A stretch of 20,283 nucleotides of DNA from assembly GCA_000708835.1 (NCBI GenBank), contig DF237920.1, positions 1 through 20,283 on the forward strand. The letters run 5' to 3'. Shown one piece after another: positions 1 through 10,237 of this stretch; within the stretch, counting starts at the first letter, position 1; the number at the start of each line of letters is the position of its first letter. The notes under the pieces are model-generated. The model saw only the letters and a list, made by a program, of their open reading frames with translations, made no database searches and was not told the origin of the DNA. The DNA is from Klebsormidium nitens. Its lineage: Eukaryota > Streptophyta > Klebsormidiophyceae > Klebsormidiales > Klebsormidiaceae. The translations under genes and the position numbers were made by a program.

Positions 1-11
1 GACAGATAAGT

Positions 12-17
12 CACGTG
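12..17. promoter_or_regulatory. G-box-like CACGTG palindrome upstream of MED21
   Basis: CACGTG lies about 225 bases before the MED21 start codon. In plants this is the core of the G-box bound by bZIP and bHLH factors. A six-base match can occur by chance, and the transcription start is unknown, so promoter function is inference. Bases 1-241 hold no other recognisable element; they are probably MED21 5' UTR and promoter. Confidence 0.25.
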
Positions 18-241
18 GTGTAACTGACGGCTAGCAACCTCCAAGGTCTAGGAATTGACGGCTCGCATGTACGCGCCTTGGAGTTGCAAAAGTGTCCCAC
101 CCTCCGAAACCACCAACGCACTGGCGCAAAAAGCACCGGCATGCCCACATTGCTATCTGCATCGCAAAGCTGGTGGCAGAGGCAGTGGCAAGGGCGCTTG
201 AAGTTGGAGGCCCTTCACAAGAGCACCACGGAGTCTCCAAT

Positions 242-2013
242 ATGGACATTGTGTCGCAATTGCAGGACCAGGTCGACCACATTGCGAGCCTCCTCTTCAA
301 CCACGTGGGGACTCTACAAAGAGATGCCCCGCCTGCGTCTTTGGATAAAAGAGCGGCGAAGAAAGAGGTGAGCTTTTTCTGCTGTTGACAGTATTTCGCG
401 CCTATTCCCTCGATCTACGCTTTAATATCCAGCTGGAAAAGCAGATTGCAAGCTCTGCAGCTGCACTCATCAGGAAGAAACAGGTCGGTGACTGCGATTA
501 AGTGCACCGTTAAATTCAGATGACATCATCAGCAACTAGGAATTGGCTGGTGAAGTTTGTGCAAGTGTTCCTATGAATCATGCCAGTCTTTGAGCTTTAG
601 GGGAGATTTGCCAGACAGTCTCTCTATCTGCCCTGACTTTCGGAGACTCCCTGGGGGCCAGGTCTCAGCTCAACAAAGTAGAAGAAATCTCCTTCTGACT
701 CTTTCTCAAGAGGAAGTTTTGATTGCAAACTCACAAATGCAGGGTGCGCCCCATCCTGAGCCGCTGGCCGCAGCGGTGGTGCAAGCGGCACGAGTGGTAA
801 GACTCTTCCCTTGAACAATACTCTTCCTCAGCGTTTCCCTGCTGTTCAATGAGAAGGGTGGTCGCTTTGAACAACCTAATAAGCGGTGTGGCGGCGTTGG
901 GAGCCCCGCTCTGTAACCTGTCAAGGCTAAACGGCTGCCCTTTGCCCTATGATCTAAACCAGGATATAGTTTCCCTGGCTGACTCGGTGGGGTAGTCCGA
1001 GCAAGAATCGGCTGACCACACTGGGTTTTGTTTCCAACTTCGCAGTTAGTTTCACGGAAGGGTGTTCAAGAGGTAGATCCTTGTGGCCACTTCGTGTGAA
1101 TTGCCAAAGTGACAGTGAGCTGTGTTCGAAGAATGGATGCTTGCTAACCTTTTGACCGGCAATCAAAGCTTCTTTTCCATGCGCAGCTTGACGAGCTCAT
1201 AGCGGCATGTCCTGCAACTGCTCAAGGAGAGGAGGCGCAATTGGCTCGCATTGAAGAGCTGCAGGTGAGCTGTCTACCATGAAAATCTAGCACACGGTGT
1301 TGTGATCTTGCTTTGTATACAGGATACATATTTGGGTCTTGACCACAAGAGGCCACTAGGGGGCGCCTGATGACACAGAGTGTGTTTGCTTTTATTGTAG
1401 GTCGTACGACTTCAGCTCTCGTTGTTTCTACAATTTACATTGGACCCGTTGCGAGTTAGTGGCATCGTCTGCCAAGTTCTGATGCGTCTTGTCTTTATTG
1501 CAGAACGAGAGCGATAGGCTGGGGGAAGAAATCCGTGAGGAGCTTGAAGGGGCAGGTGAGGACAAAGATGCCCCGCTTTGATCCTCAAGCTCTTCCTTCA
1601 AAGTATCAGGAGCTTTTCAATTAAATGATCAGTACTATTTGGGCCTGCCCCTAGATGAGCCTCTCAAAAAGCTGTCTGTCTGCTTCTTGGTTCCGGGATT
1701 GAGACTGGGTCACCAATTTGTGCAGCAGAGTTGAGTATCGAGTCCTAGCAGAATTTTGAAAGCGTGAGTCCAAGGGCTTGAATCTGTTGAGGCTCTTAGT
1801 CAGGATATCAGGCGGTCAGTTGCCATTCCTGAGTCTTTACATTTCTTCTTTGCAGAAGCTGACCAAGAGATCGTAGACGCAATGTTCTTATCTCTTGCGG
1901 ATAGTTGTCTTCCAATGGCCAAAAAACCTAATGGAGCAACAGAAACGAGGGTCGTAGATGCGAGTAAACAGATAGACACGCACATGAGTATGGATGAAGA
2001 CTTTCCACCGTGA
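242..2013 (+). CDS. MED21: Mediator complex subunit 21 (six-exon gene)
   Basis: MED21 belongs to the middle module of Mediator, the nuclear complex linking transcription factors to RNA polymerase II; in known complexes it pairs with MED7 through helices. Proposed exons are 242-367, 433-483, 743-796, 1187-1264, 1504-1555 and 1856-2013. All introns are GT-AG, phases agree throughout, and the total is 519 bases (172 residues plus TGA). The N-terminus MDIVSQLQDQVDHIA, followed by GTLQRDAPP, is the plant MED21 signature. Later exons give PLAAAVVQAARV, LDELIAACPATAQGEEAQLA, an acidic coiled-coil stretch, and DSCLPMAKKP, matching the end of plant MED21. About 28 extra residues follow AKKP, so the protein is longer than the roughly 140-residue plant and human forms. 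The ATG at 242 is the first in its frame and begins the conserved sequence. The 51-base exon 433-483 (LEKQIASSAAALIRKKQ) is the least certain; it lies in the family's variable linker and could be skipped without changing frame. Confidence 0.9.
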
Positions 2014-3038
2014 GAGTTTGCAATACGGGACAGTGCTTAGTATATCAAAGTTGCATAGAAGATTCCAAAGTACATATCAAGATCCGGTATATGTATCTAG
2101 TAAATACTAAGACGTGACACGAATTGCATCATGTGGCCGATCTGACTAACGCCGCGCGCTTGCTGGCCACGTGTCAGCCGCACATATCTACCTAAGATCG
2201 TCGGACGTGCACTGCCGCCATGTACGTGCCAGGGGCATTGGTCACATGTATCATGTGATATGCATCATGCATTGCAAGTGCGCGCCGCGGCACGCTGCAA
2301 CTCATGATGTGCGCGGTCGGCCCCCTAGCTACATGAGCATGATCCAATCTTAGCTGAGCCGCGCCGCCGCGTCGCGCGCGAATTCATGTGGATCCGGATG
2401 CCGCACGTAGCTGCTGCATACTAATATACAGCCCGCGTACCATGTCGTACTACACTCAAGCATATCAGTGTGTGTAGTGCCTCAATACCATGTGATGGAG
2501 TCGCTAAATATGGAGCCTTTAATTAGCTGATTCGCGCCCATGTGTGTCTGCAGTGTGCGACCATCATCATGCATGGCCATGATTATGTAAAAACGCACAA
2601 ATTTCTCAAAATCATTGTGGCGGTCGCCGTCTGCTATAATTGCTATTTTCATTAGGTGGCTAGCTCTTGAGACTCTCTGAAAGTTGTCTTCAGTCTATGA
2701 TTCAAAGATCGATTTGATTATTTGATACCGTAAACTCTTTTGATTGTAGTCACTTCTGGCTAATCGTTAGAAACTTAGATTTTGAGATACTGTCACAGTG
2801 TTGCATGGCTCAGGGCAATGATGATAAGTCACCATCACAGTAATAGCTCTCTGGACGGCATACAAGCATGAGATGCCGTGACAAACTTGAACAACAGAAG
2901 CATAGGAGCGCGCGACAAAATAGAGGGACTTGGCTGTCAAAGGGGCATATCTGCCCCCTATACAGTTTTTAGGCTGGGGTTTCTTAGGGGTCCGACGTCC
3001 AACTGAACGTCCAACCTCGGACCAAGCGACCAAGGTCA
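2014..3038. other. Convergent intergenic spacer, no gene found
   Basis: This is the space between the stop codons of MED21 (plus) and the TMEM209-like gene (minus), so it holds both 3' UTRs and terminators. Short open frames exist on both strands but show no family resemblance or exon-like boundaries. A CATG-dense patch lies at 2219-2582 (separate entry). A small perfect hairpin GGGGCA-TATC-TGCCCC at 2942-2957 lies about 80-100 bases past the minus-strand stop and could sit in its 3' UTR. A CACGTGTC motif is at 2168-2175. Confidence 0.6.
2219..2582. repeat. CATG- and palindrome-dense patch
   Basis: I count about fourteen CATG tetranucleotides in roughly 360 bases, where about one or two would be expected by chance. 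ATGCAT and GCGCGC palindromes lie among them. Spacing is irregular, so this is not a simple tandem repeat. The patch lies outside all gene models. It could be the remnant of a foldback or MITE-type element, or a composition island; the sequence alone does not decide. Confidence 0.4.
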
Positions 3039-6000
3039 TTACGCAGGCTGGATTACCGGGGGAAGATCTATAGTGCTCGAGTTCAGGCTAATGCCCCGGA
3101 TGGCACCTTCATGGGATTGCCGCAAGCGGTAAGTCAAGAGAGCAATCACGTCCCAGATCGCGGTTCGACCCTGCAGAGAGACCCAGAATTAGGACCACGA
3201 GCCTGCCAAACCCTTCGCCGCAACAAAGCATAAAACAATGAAAGCGGATTGCAGAGGATGAGGGGGGCGTGTCACACGAGGGGGACGCAAGAAGAAACCC
3301 TCAACTTTTCCTCTTCCTTGAGACGTCTCGTCCTTTCAGCCACGTTCAAGCGACATCCACTTCAGACCTGACATTAGAGAAGTCGAGTCCGGGTACTTCA
3401 TCAAAAGCGGGACTGATTGCTTATGGACAGAGGGCGGCTTTTTCAAGTATGGCAGCCTACCTGCAGAACGAACTGGAACTTGCCCCCCCAGAGCAGGTAG
3501 AAGACGGGGGCCGGGCTCTGTTTCCCGACCAGAACTACCGTCGCCTTCGGCTGCCGCACAAAAGCCCGCAGCTCCGCACTGAGAGGGGGCTGGAGAATGG
3601 CGACGAACTGCTCGGGGTGGCGACTAGGAATGTCGCCCATGAAGAAGAAGCCCCCCTGTCAAAAGATAAGAAGAGGCTCAAGGGGGTTCCGAGCGATGAA
3701 AAAAATCACATGGTAGGAAAGCAGTAAAGCTCAGGGAGAAAGGTTGCATGGGCCGCATTTAGACACTCACCAGACCGGCTGCATCCTTCATCGAAGGATG
3801 CAACTCTCCGATGAATGAACCAAACCCGTAACTCGATTGTTGAGGCTTGCACCGTATCCGAAACCGTCCATTGAGGATGCTGATCATACGTCGAAGCGTT
3901 TTGTGAGGATTTGAAACCCCGGAACCTGACAGGGAGCTTGTAAGACCCCCGAAACCGTAGACTTCGAAGTCCTCACGACCACAAACTTCCTCCGTTCCCG
4001 ACATCTCAATCTACCACAGATCATACAACACAGCAATGTCCTCCAAGCCTAGTATTACTGCGGATCCCGTTGACCCTGAATTCTCACGATTCTTGACAAT
4101 TCGCAAAGCCAAATGATCCAACACCCCAAAAATCCTGGAACCACAACACTTTAACAGCCCGAGGGAGTACACCACAGGAACTCCAGGTCAAGCCCTTCTC
4201 CCTGAAAGAAGTTGCGTCCCACCTGGTGTCCCGGCCCGGTCAGTGGTTCCTGGTGCAGGCTCCACCCGGGGAACTCCAGGAACGCGGTGAAAAGATAGAA
4301 GAGCAGGTGCGCGTCGCTCGGGAGGTTTGCCGCGGCGGTCCACGGCTGCTGGCCCGGGATGACGTCACCCCCGCCGGACCAGTCGAAGCGCCTGACGCAG
4401 GCACCCTCCGCCAGCTCTGTGAGAGGGAGGCGGTAGTAGACTGACTAGCTGAGCGTGAGATTAATTTGAGACCTGGATTCTTCGAAGGAAGCGACTAGAG
4501 GGAGACTCAACTGCCCGAAGTTTAAGAATCTAGATCCTGCTCTGGACTTCCTACATCACAGGGCTTACGGAAGCGCATGTTTTTGAGTGGAAGGGCAAGG
4601 GTTGGTTACCAGGTAAGATGACTTAATTAGACCCCGCTGAAAATTATGAGCAGGTTGCACAAGCGACTGATAACCGAGCGGGCTTGACGCAGTTGACTCC
4701 CATGAAGACAAAAGACACCTTTAAGAGAGTCTCATCCTGGTGACGCCAGAACTGATCGCGAAACACGTAGCGCCGGTCGTCTCTGATAGTCACCTCTAAT
4801 CCGTCGAGCAACGAAGGTTGGCTGCACGGTGGGCAGTGGCAGGACTCTCGGAACCAGCTCCCCCCGAAGGAGCAACCTCAGCCGTTGGTTCTCCGTGACT
4901 GCGTCCAAGCAGGCTTGGATCGACGGCAGGGACGGTCTGCGAGGATCGAGTAAAGACGGAATCAGCGAACCAAACCAAGAGCAGCAGCGGTGGCAAAACT
5001 CTCTCAGTAATCTGAGAATTGGAGCCCGACTGACAGGTGCTTACTGAATACCGTCACACAAGCAGAACAGCAAAGCTTTTCCTCGACCGCTACGAGATTG
5101 TCAATCATCCAGATCTTCCGACCCTGCACTCAAGGGAGAAGAACGACCAAAATTTATAAAGATATCTTGGGCTCTTGTTCCGACAAACTTCGTGGCCCCA
5201 CCCAGATTCCAAACGACTTTGACAGCTGTTCAATGGCCTGCCAGAACTTGTGGAAGGATAACATAAGTTCAGTCGCTCGGAATGGGGAATCCAATGTTCG
5301 ATCCGGTGCCACGAGTCGTGTTCAAACAACGTCACCATTTGGACACTTTAATGCATCCAGGATTCTGTTTCTAACTTCTAACCTGGTCGTGCTTTCAAAC
5401 AGGTCGACTACGATTGCTTCGGGACCAGAGTCAGACGCGCACCGTGAGGTGCTAAACGGGGCCAAGTTTCAAACGAGAGCCACGTTCCCCTTCTACAACT
5501 TCCTGTCAGCAGATCACACGATCGCCGACGCGACTGCCCCCCGACCCTAGTTGCAGACCCACCTCTGCTGCGCTGCCTGCGGCTGCCCGAACATCGTCGT
5601 TGGCGCCGGCGCCGCCGGCTGCATCGCCTTTTTCCTCTCCTCCTCTAGTTTCTCGCCCAGCATCTTGAGCACCGTTTCTTCGCTGGGCGCCGCCGGGACC
5701 GCCAGACTGACGCTCGTGACGGCCGCGGCCGCTTCCACCGCTCGAGAATCGGTACCGAGAGGGGAGAGCGTAACTGGAAGCGACATGTTGAGCGCAGTGC
5801 AGGCGTTCCTGACCTGCAAAGAAAGGAAATCTCTTGAGTCGCAAGGTGGCGTGCTTTCTGTTCTTAACCTGTAAATCAAACCTTGTCTGGAAATCGTACT
5901 TGAGAACTAAACAAGATAGACGCGATTGGACAGTCGTGATCCGGACCTGCAAAGACGGGGGAAGCATCCAAGCGTTGGGGTGCGAGTTGCTGTCCGCCAC

Positions 6001-8454
6001 AGATGGCAGCTATAATGTTGATATAATGCATCCCCACTGCTGATTGGGCAGAAGCTCACAGTAGCTAAGAGCACCTTCGAAAGATCTACGCTTATGTTAA
6101 GAACAAAGTAAGGAATTTGACAAGAGAGCCCAACGCCCCTCACTCTCAAGTAAACTCGCATCCGCAGTTGCAGCGTGAATCCCACAGCTGTCCCTTATCC
6201 CTGCTTCAGTCATTTCTTGCTGCAAAATTCATTTTCATCCGTTTGCGTACAATCTGGTGTATGAGCCAACGAGAAGGTTGCCCAGTCTCTGCTTGTCTAA
6301 ATACGTTCCTTGACAGGCTTGATCAGCTCACAGGATATTGATAGAAACGCAAGAGGTGCTAGGAAGGCAAGGGATATTCCTTACCTTGGAAGGGCTCGCG
6401 TCCATCTTCCGCACAAGCGGCGCCAGTAGCTTCTCTGCGAACCATACCCGCAGCTCGTCCCGCCATGCATCCAGCTCTCTCGACGATATTCCCAACCCCT
6501 TGAGCCGCCGTTCGATCACTTCTGGAGGCATCGGGCTTGGCATTTCGCGGTCAGCCTTAACCCCAATCGTAACCCCGGGTTTCGGTTGCGAGGGGGAAGA
6601 CCGGGTGAATGACCGGCCGCTCGGCGGGAGGGGGGAGGCAGAAAGGGCGGCTTGTGCCCCCTGGAGCGGAGAAGGTGCCGCAAAGGGGTATGGAGATCCG
6701 GGGTATGGGGAGCCAGGTGTGGCTGAGAGGTTCGAAGGCTGGTTATAAGCGGATGGCGGGGTCATAGGATATGCATTACTGAACGACGGGCTGAGCGTGT
6801 ATTGCCCTGGGGCGGTGCCTCCTGGGGACTGGTTGTAAGGGCTCGAATAGGGGCCATATGCGGGCGGCGTTTGAGCTCCGTAAGCGGGGGTGCTAACTGA
6901 GTACGGGGATGGAGTTGGCGATTGATGAGTTGAATACGGGGACTGCTGATAGCTTGCTGCCGCTCCATAAGCATTCGTGCCAGAAGGGCTCGTCCCGACA
7001 GCTCCCCCCACAGGCGACTGCTGGGGCAGTGCCGATAGCGGCGGGGCTGACGGGGCATAAGGTGGCGGACTCGTGGAGAGGTTATATGGGCTGCTTACGG
7101 GGCCGGGCCCTTGCTGCTGGAAACCGGTAGGTTGCGGAGTGGTTTGTGCAGGTGCCCCAAAGATCGGACTCGCAGCCGCAGGAGTTTGCGGGTACATACC
7201 CGTCCCTGGAGCATTCGCTGTAGTACTAACCTGCTCTGCAAAGTACCCGGAACCAGCCCGGGCCCCACCTAGAGAAAAAGTTCCTGGTGACATCGGTCCA
7301 AGGGACTGGAAGCCCGCATCGGAAGTCTGATTGGCTCCTGGTTCCGGAGAGGGACCAAATCGAGGGCTCTGGGGCGTCGGGGTCTCCATCCGACGGTCTA
7401 GATCCGCCAAGAAATCGTCGAGGGCCTCCTCCGACTGCAGGGGAGTGAAACTCCTGTCCCTGACTGAGACTCCCGCTGACCCGCTTGGGTTATTGGTTGG
7501 GGTGACCATATTCTGAGTGGGAGGAGTGACGGGCTGAGTGTTCAAAGGCAACGGAACTGGGGAGAAGGGGCTAGTCGGAACAAACGACGAGGATTCGAAG
7601 GCGGGGGTAGCTTTGCCTGGGAGGGTGCCCCCCCCCGACGAGGTGCCGTCCGTTACCTCCTTTCCTCCGCTGCCCCAGAGTGCTAGCGAACTGCCACCTG
7701 TCGGTTTCTGGATCTCTGGGTGGAGGGGCGCCAAAAACGGGGCTGGGGACTCCGGCTTCGTAGGTGGGGGTTGCGGATTTGGTTCGGTGTCGGAAGCACT
7801 TTGGGGAGGTGCGTCGTCTGCGGCGTTCGACCTTCCCAGCCGGTGGGCTGCGGAAGAAGCCGCATCGTGGAGCACAATCTTGGTCTTTTTGAGCAGGGAG
7901 GATGCTAGGTGGGACGCATGGGAAGGGGTCTCCTTGACCGACTGGACGATATCCGGCAGTTTGGCGAGGGCCTTTGGGGCTTGCTTTGGGAAGAGCAGTG
8001 CTAGCTGTTCGGTGGACAAAAGGGGTTGCTTCTGGCCCATGTTGATGGACTGGTTTCCAGAAGGGGGCGGGGCAGGGACCGAAAAGACAGTGGCAGTGGT
8101 GTAGAGCTTGAGGAAGAAGTAGAGGGAGGCGGCGTAGATGAGGGAGAGGAGGGCGAATGCGATGCGGAAAGCCAGGAGGAGGAGCCCTGCAGAGAACAAG
8201 AGGCAGGGTCGAACCTATAAGATAGAACTGCATAGCCAGCTGGTGTCTTTTTGCTAAGGTTGACGGCACACTCTTAAAAGTTGAGTTGATTGGTGTAACA
8301 GAAAGTGTGGGTTTCGGCCGGGACATCATGACATCCACAAACAAGTTTCTCATTGCGGAAAAGCAAACGAAGCAACGCACACCAAGGAAGAGAGTTTCTC
8401 TGTGAGAATCCTATACCACTTACCAAAATTGGCGGTAGGAGGAGGCCTAAACAT
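3039..8454 (-). CDS. TMEM209: TMEM209 homologue ('cytochrome b561 N-terminal' family), seven exons
   Basis: Human TMEM209 is a nuclear-envelope membrane protein reported to associate with the nucleoporin Nup205; the plant family carries the misleading name cytochrome B561-related. Exons in reading order: 8454-8424, 8186-6385, 5813-5563, 4936-4794, 4440-4223, 3655-3461, 3170-3039. Phases agree at every junction; the total is 2772 bases, 923 residues. A hydrophobic segment lies near residues 12-36. A Pro/Ser-rich, probably disordered region runs about 146-551, with six SPY motifs between about 376 and 511. LDDFLADLDRRM (about 266-277) and WRDELRVWFAEKLLAPLV (about 585-602) are family motifs. 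The C-terminal domain carries ELAEGACVRRFDWSGGGD (751-768), LPSDAHLLFYLFTAFLEFPG (782-801), VVLVGKQSPAPVF and GRTAIWDVIALLTYRL (881-896). The last 44-codon exon ends in TAA. The first exon is uncertain: an ATG at 8520 with a donor at 8496/8495 would also join in phase. The acceptor before 8186 is strong. Human TMEM209 has about 560 residues, so the disordered region is enlarged. It has no haem-binding cytochrome b561 core. Confidence 0.9.
3781..3801. repeat. Perfect hairpin inside a TMEM209 intron
   Basis: GCATCCTTC, a three-base ATC spacer, then GAAGGATGC: a perfect nine-base-pair inverted repeat. It lies in the intron 4222-3656 of the minus-strand gene. A local fold in the pre-mRNA is possible, but nothing shows function. 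Confidence 0.45.
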
Positions 8455-8984
8455 GTTATGGAGACATCAAAGTCAAATACTGCCCAATACCTTACCCTCA
8501 TCCAGTCCCTGCCATCCCATGATCTGCATCAGTTCTGAGACGGCTCTACTCCTGTGGAGAGGGGGAGTTGTCAACAACTGTTTGTTTTTGTGCATGCCCC
8601 ATCGATTGTTCCATGTGATGTGGCGCCGTCAACCTGTCTCTGAAAACTTGGACGAAGCACATCCACTCGTACAACCTGGTTCAGATTCGAAGCTCAAATG
8701 TGGTAAGGATGGGCAGGTGATTCTTGACGAGTGGACAGAGATGATATCTTTCCAAGAATCAGCTGCACATTCAAAGTATGTTGCTTTTTGTTGCACTGTT
8801 CAGACCCACCTTGTGCGCAAAAGAGCGAAGACGGAAGGGAAGAGACGCATCAAAAGTAATTCCTTTTCTCTCTCACATCATTTAAACCCCTGGCTCATCA
8901 GACATATGGGCGCATGCAAGGCACCACTTTGTGGTCCCACCGGCCTGACTGCTGCAGCTCTCACATCACTGCCGCTTTTCCATG
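8455..8984. other. Spacer between the small gene and the TMEM209 gene, both on the minus strand
   Basis: These 530 bases should hold the 3' end of the small upstream gene and the promoter and 5' UTR of the TMEM209-like gene. The only coding-like item is a possible alternative first exon at 8520-8496: an ATG with A at -3 and G at +4, eight codons, then a GTAAGG donor in phase 1. Read without splicing, that ATG gives only a short upstream frame ending before the chosen start. The larger plus-strand frame (8402-9001) has no family resemblance and is antisense to other models. Confidence 0.5.
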
Positions 8985-9493
8985 TCAACCAGATGTGTTA
9001 AACCCAATTACAAATGTGAAGAACCGAGGGCGAGAAAGAGGCGTTTGAGCTTGCCTGGCAAGCTTCATCATGGTTTCGCCACTGTAAGAAAGCCCCAGCA
9101 GTGCCAAGGAGAGAATCAGCACCACTGCTGACCAGACCACATCTCTGCGCTTTGGTAGCTCACTCCGCGCCTGCAGCGCCTGATACAGAAGGAGTGGAAC
9201 ATATTGAGCAAACCTCTTTCAGAAAATAGTGGGTTGACCAAGACACCATAAATGTGTTGGTCGGGGTCATCGACACTGCTTGCAGATTTAAAGCCACGAA
9301 TCCACACAGCATCAGCGCAAAATGCCTCATGATTAGGCAAAAGAAGATCATTTTTGAAAGAAATATCTGCTATATTTCTTACCTTCTCCACCGTTGGGTG
9401 CTGATATGAAGTGAAACTGCGAGCGGTTCTGGACAGAATGGTGGTGGCAGGTGCAGAACTTCCCACCAGGCCGGGAACAATGGGGACCGCCAT
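8985..9493 (-). CDS. Small single-pass membrane protein, possibly mitochondrial, two exons, unrecognised
   Basis: I do not recognise this protein. Exon 1 (9493-9383) starts with ATGGCG in good context and ends at an AAG|GTAAGA donor. Exon 2 begins at 9170, or at 9179 from a second in-frame acceptor, and ends with TGA at 8987-8985. Both joins are phase 0, giving 98 or 101 residues. The N-terminus (MAVPIVPGLV...LSRTARSFTS) has arginines, Ser and Thr but no acidic residues. RSF followed by TS resembles the plant mitochondrial cleavage motif with Arg at -3. Exon 2 continues with SELPKRRDVVW, a hydrophobic segment (SAVVLILSLALLGLS), GETMMKLARQAQ and a basic, aromatic tail. The layout is thus presequence, short matrix or cytosolic arm, one helix, short tail. 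It is transcribed in the same direction as the TMEM209 gene, about 530 bases upstream of it. Evidence is splice geometry and protein character only; an unseen extra exon or a chance frame remains possible. Confidence 0.5.
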
Positions 9494-10237
9494 GAAGACT
9501 CCCAAAAAGGAATCTGCCTCAGGAAGCTGCAAGCAACTACAGACTACTGCCTCTATTCGTTGCACCCATCGCAAGGTCCTTTTTCAGCAGTTCAAGACCT
9601 TACGATGCACGGAACAAAAAGCATCAGGCCACCAATCCTTCCAGGGGAGCCTGCTACTTCGATTCTCCAAAAGCTTCCGCATTTGTCTTTCTGAAATGGC
9701 AAAGGCGTTTCAGTCTGTTCTGAACCTTGCAGATTGCAACTTTGACAAGCAATTCAATTGATTGCGCCGCAATGAAGTTCCCTTCAAAAGCAGCGAACAT
9801 GTGGAGTGGTGTGAATAAACTAGTCGGGTTTGCAAAGCCTCCTCTGCCGTCAGATATGATTAGTCCCGATCGTCCGATCGGCGATGCGCCGAGATTGCTG
9901 TGATCGCCCTGTCGCGTTGAACCCGGCGATTATCCATCTTCTCGGGGGCACATGCACAGCCTTAGGACTCTCCTGCGTGGTCGGAAGCATGTGAGATCAG
10001 CGGGGCAGATACAACCCGATAAGGTATGATAAAATATATGTATACTTATAGAAGACGGTCAGCTTGGTTATATCGACTCTAGATTTTTGAAAGTATTAAA
10101 TGTGCAATGTTCATGGCCCATCATGGGACATGAAAGAGACCTCTCGGCGCAAATGCGTGCATCTTCATCGTGCACTCTATGCATACGCCGACAGATACGG
10201 ATCATACGACCTTGCTCGTCGATGGTCATGTTACCTG

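Noticed and set aside
3269-3727. 152-residue plus-strand frame
   Set aside because: It is antisense to the conserved TMEM209 exon 3655-3461, whose minus-strand translation matches the family; the plus frame shows none.
3759-4004. 81-residue minus-strand frame considered as a TMEM209 exon
   Set aside because: Exons 4440-4223 and 3655-3461 join directly in phase 0 and continue the family alignment, leaving no room for this segment.
5098-5550. 150-residue plus-strand frame
   Set aside because: It lies wholly in an intron of the TMEM209 gene (5562-4937), with no recognisable domain or splice-supported extension.
5506-6000. 164-residue minus-strand frame, with a possible acceptor near 5950
   Set aside because: It reads exon 5813-5563 in the wrong frame, giving Gly/Arg-rich sequence. 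The frame continuing from exon 8186-6385 in phase 0 fits the family and the next exon.
7571-8380. 269-residue minus-strand frame
   Set aside because: It is a Pro/Arg-rich shadow of the TMEM209 exon in another frame, produced by high GC and proline codons.
3039-8454. Annotation as a cytochrome b561 electron-transfer enzyme
   Set aside because: No multi-helix core with paired histidines is present. The similarity is to TMEM209, for which the family name is historical.
9411-9761. 116-residue plus-strand frame
   Set aside because: It is antisense to the first exon of the small minus-strand gene and has no protein-family character.
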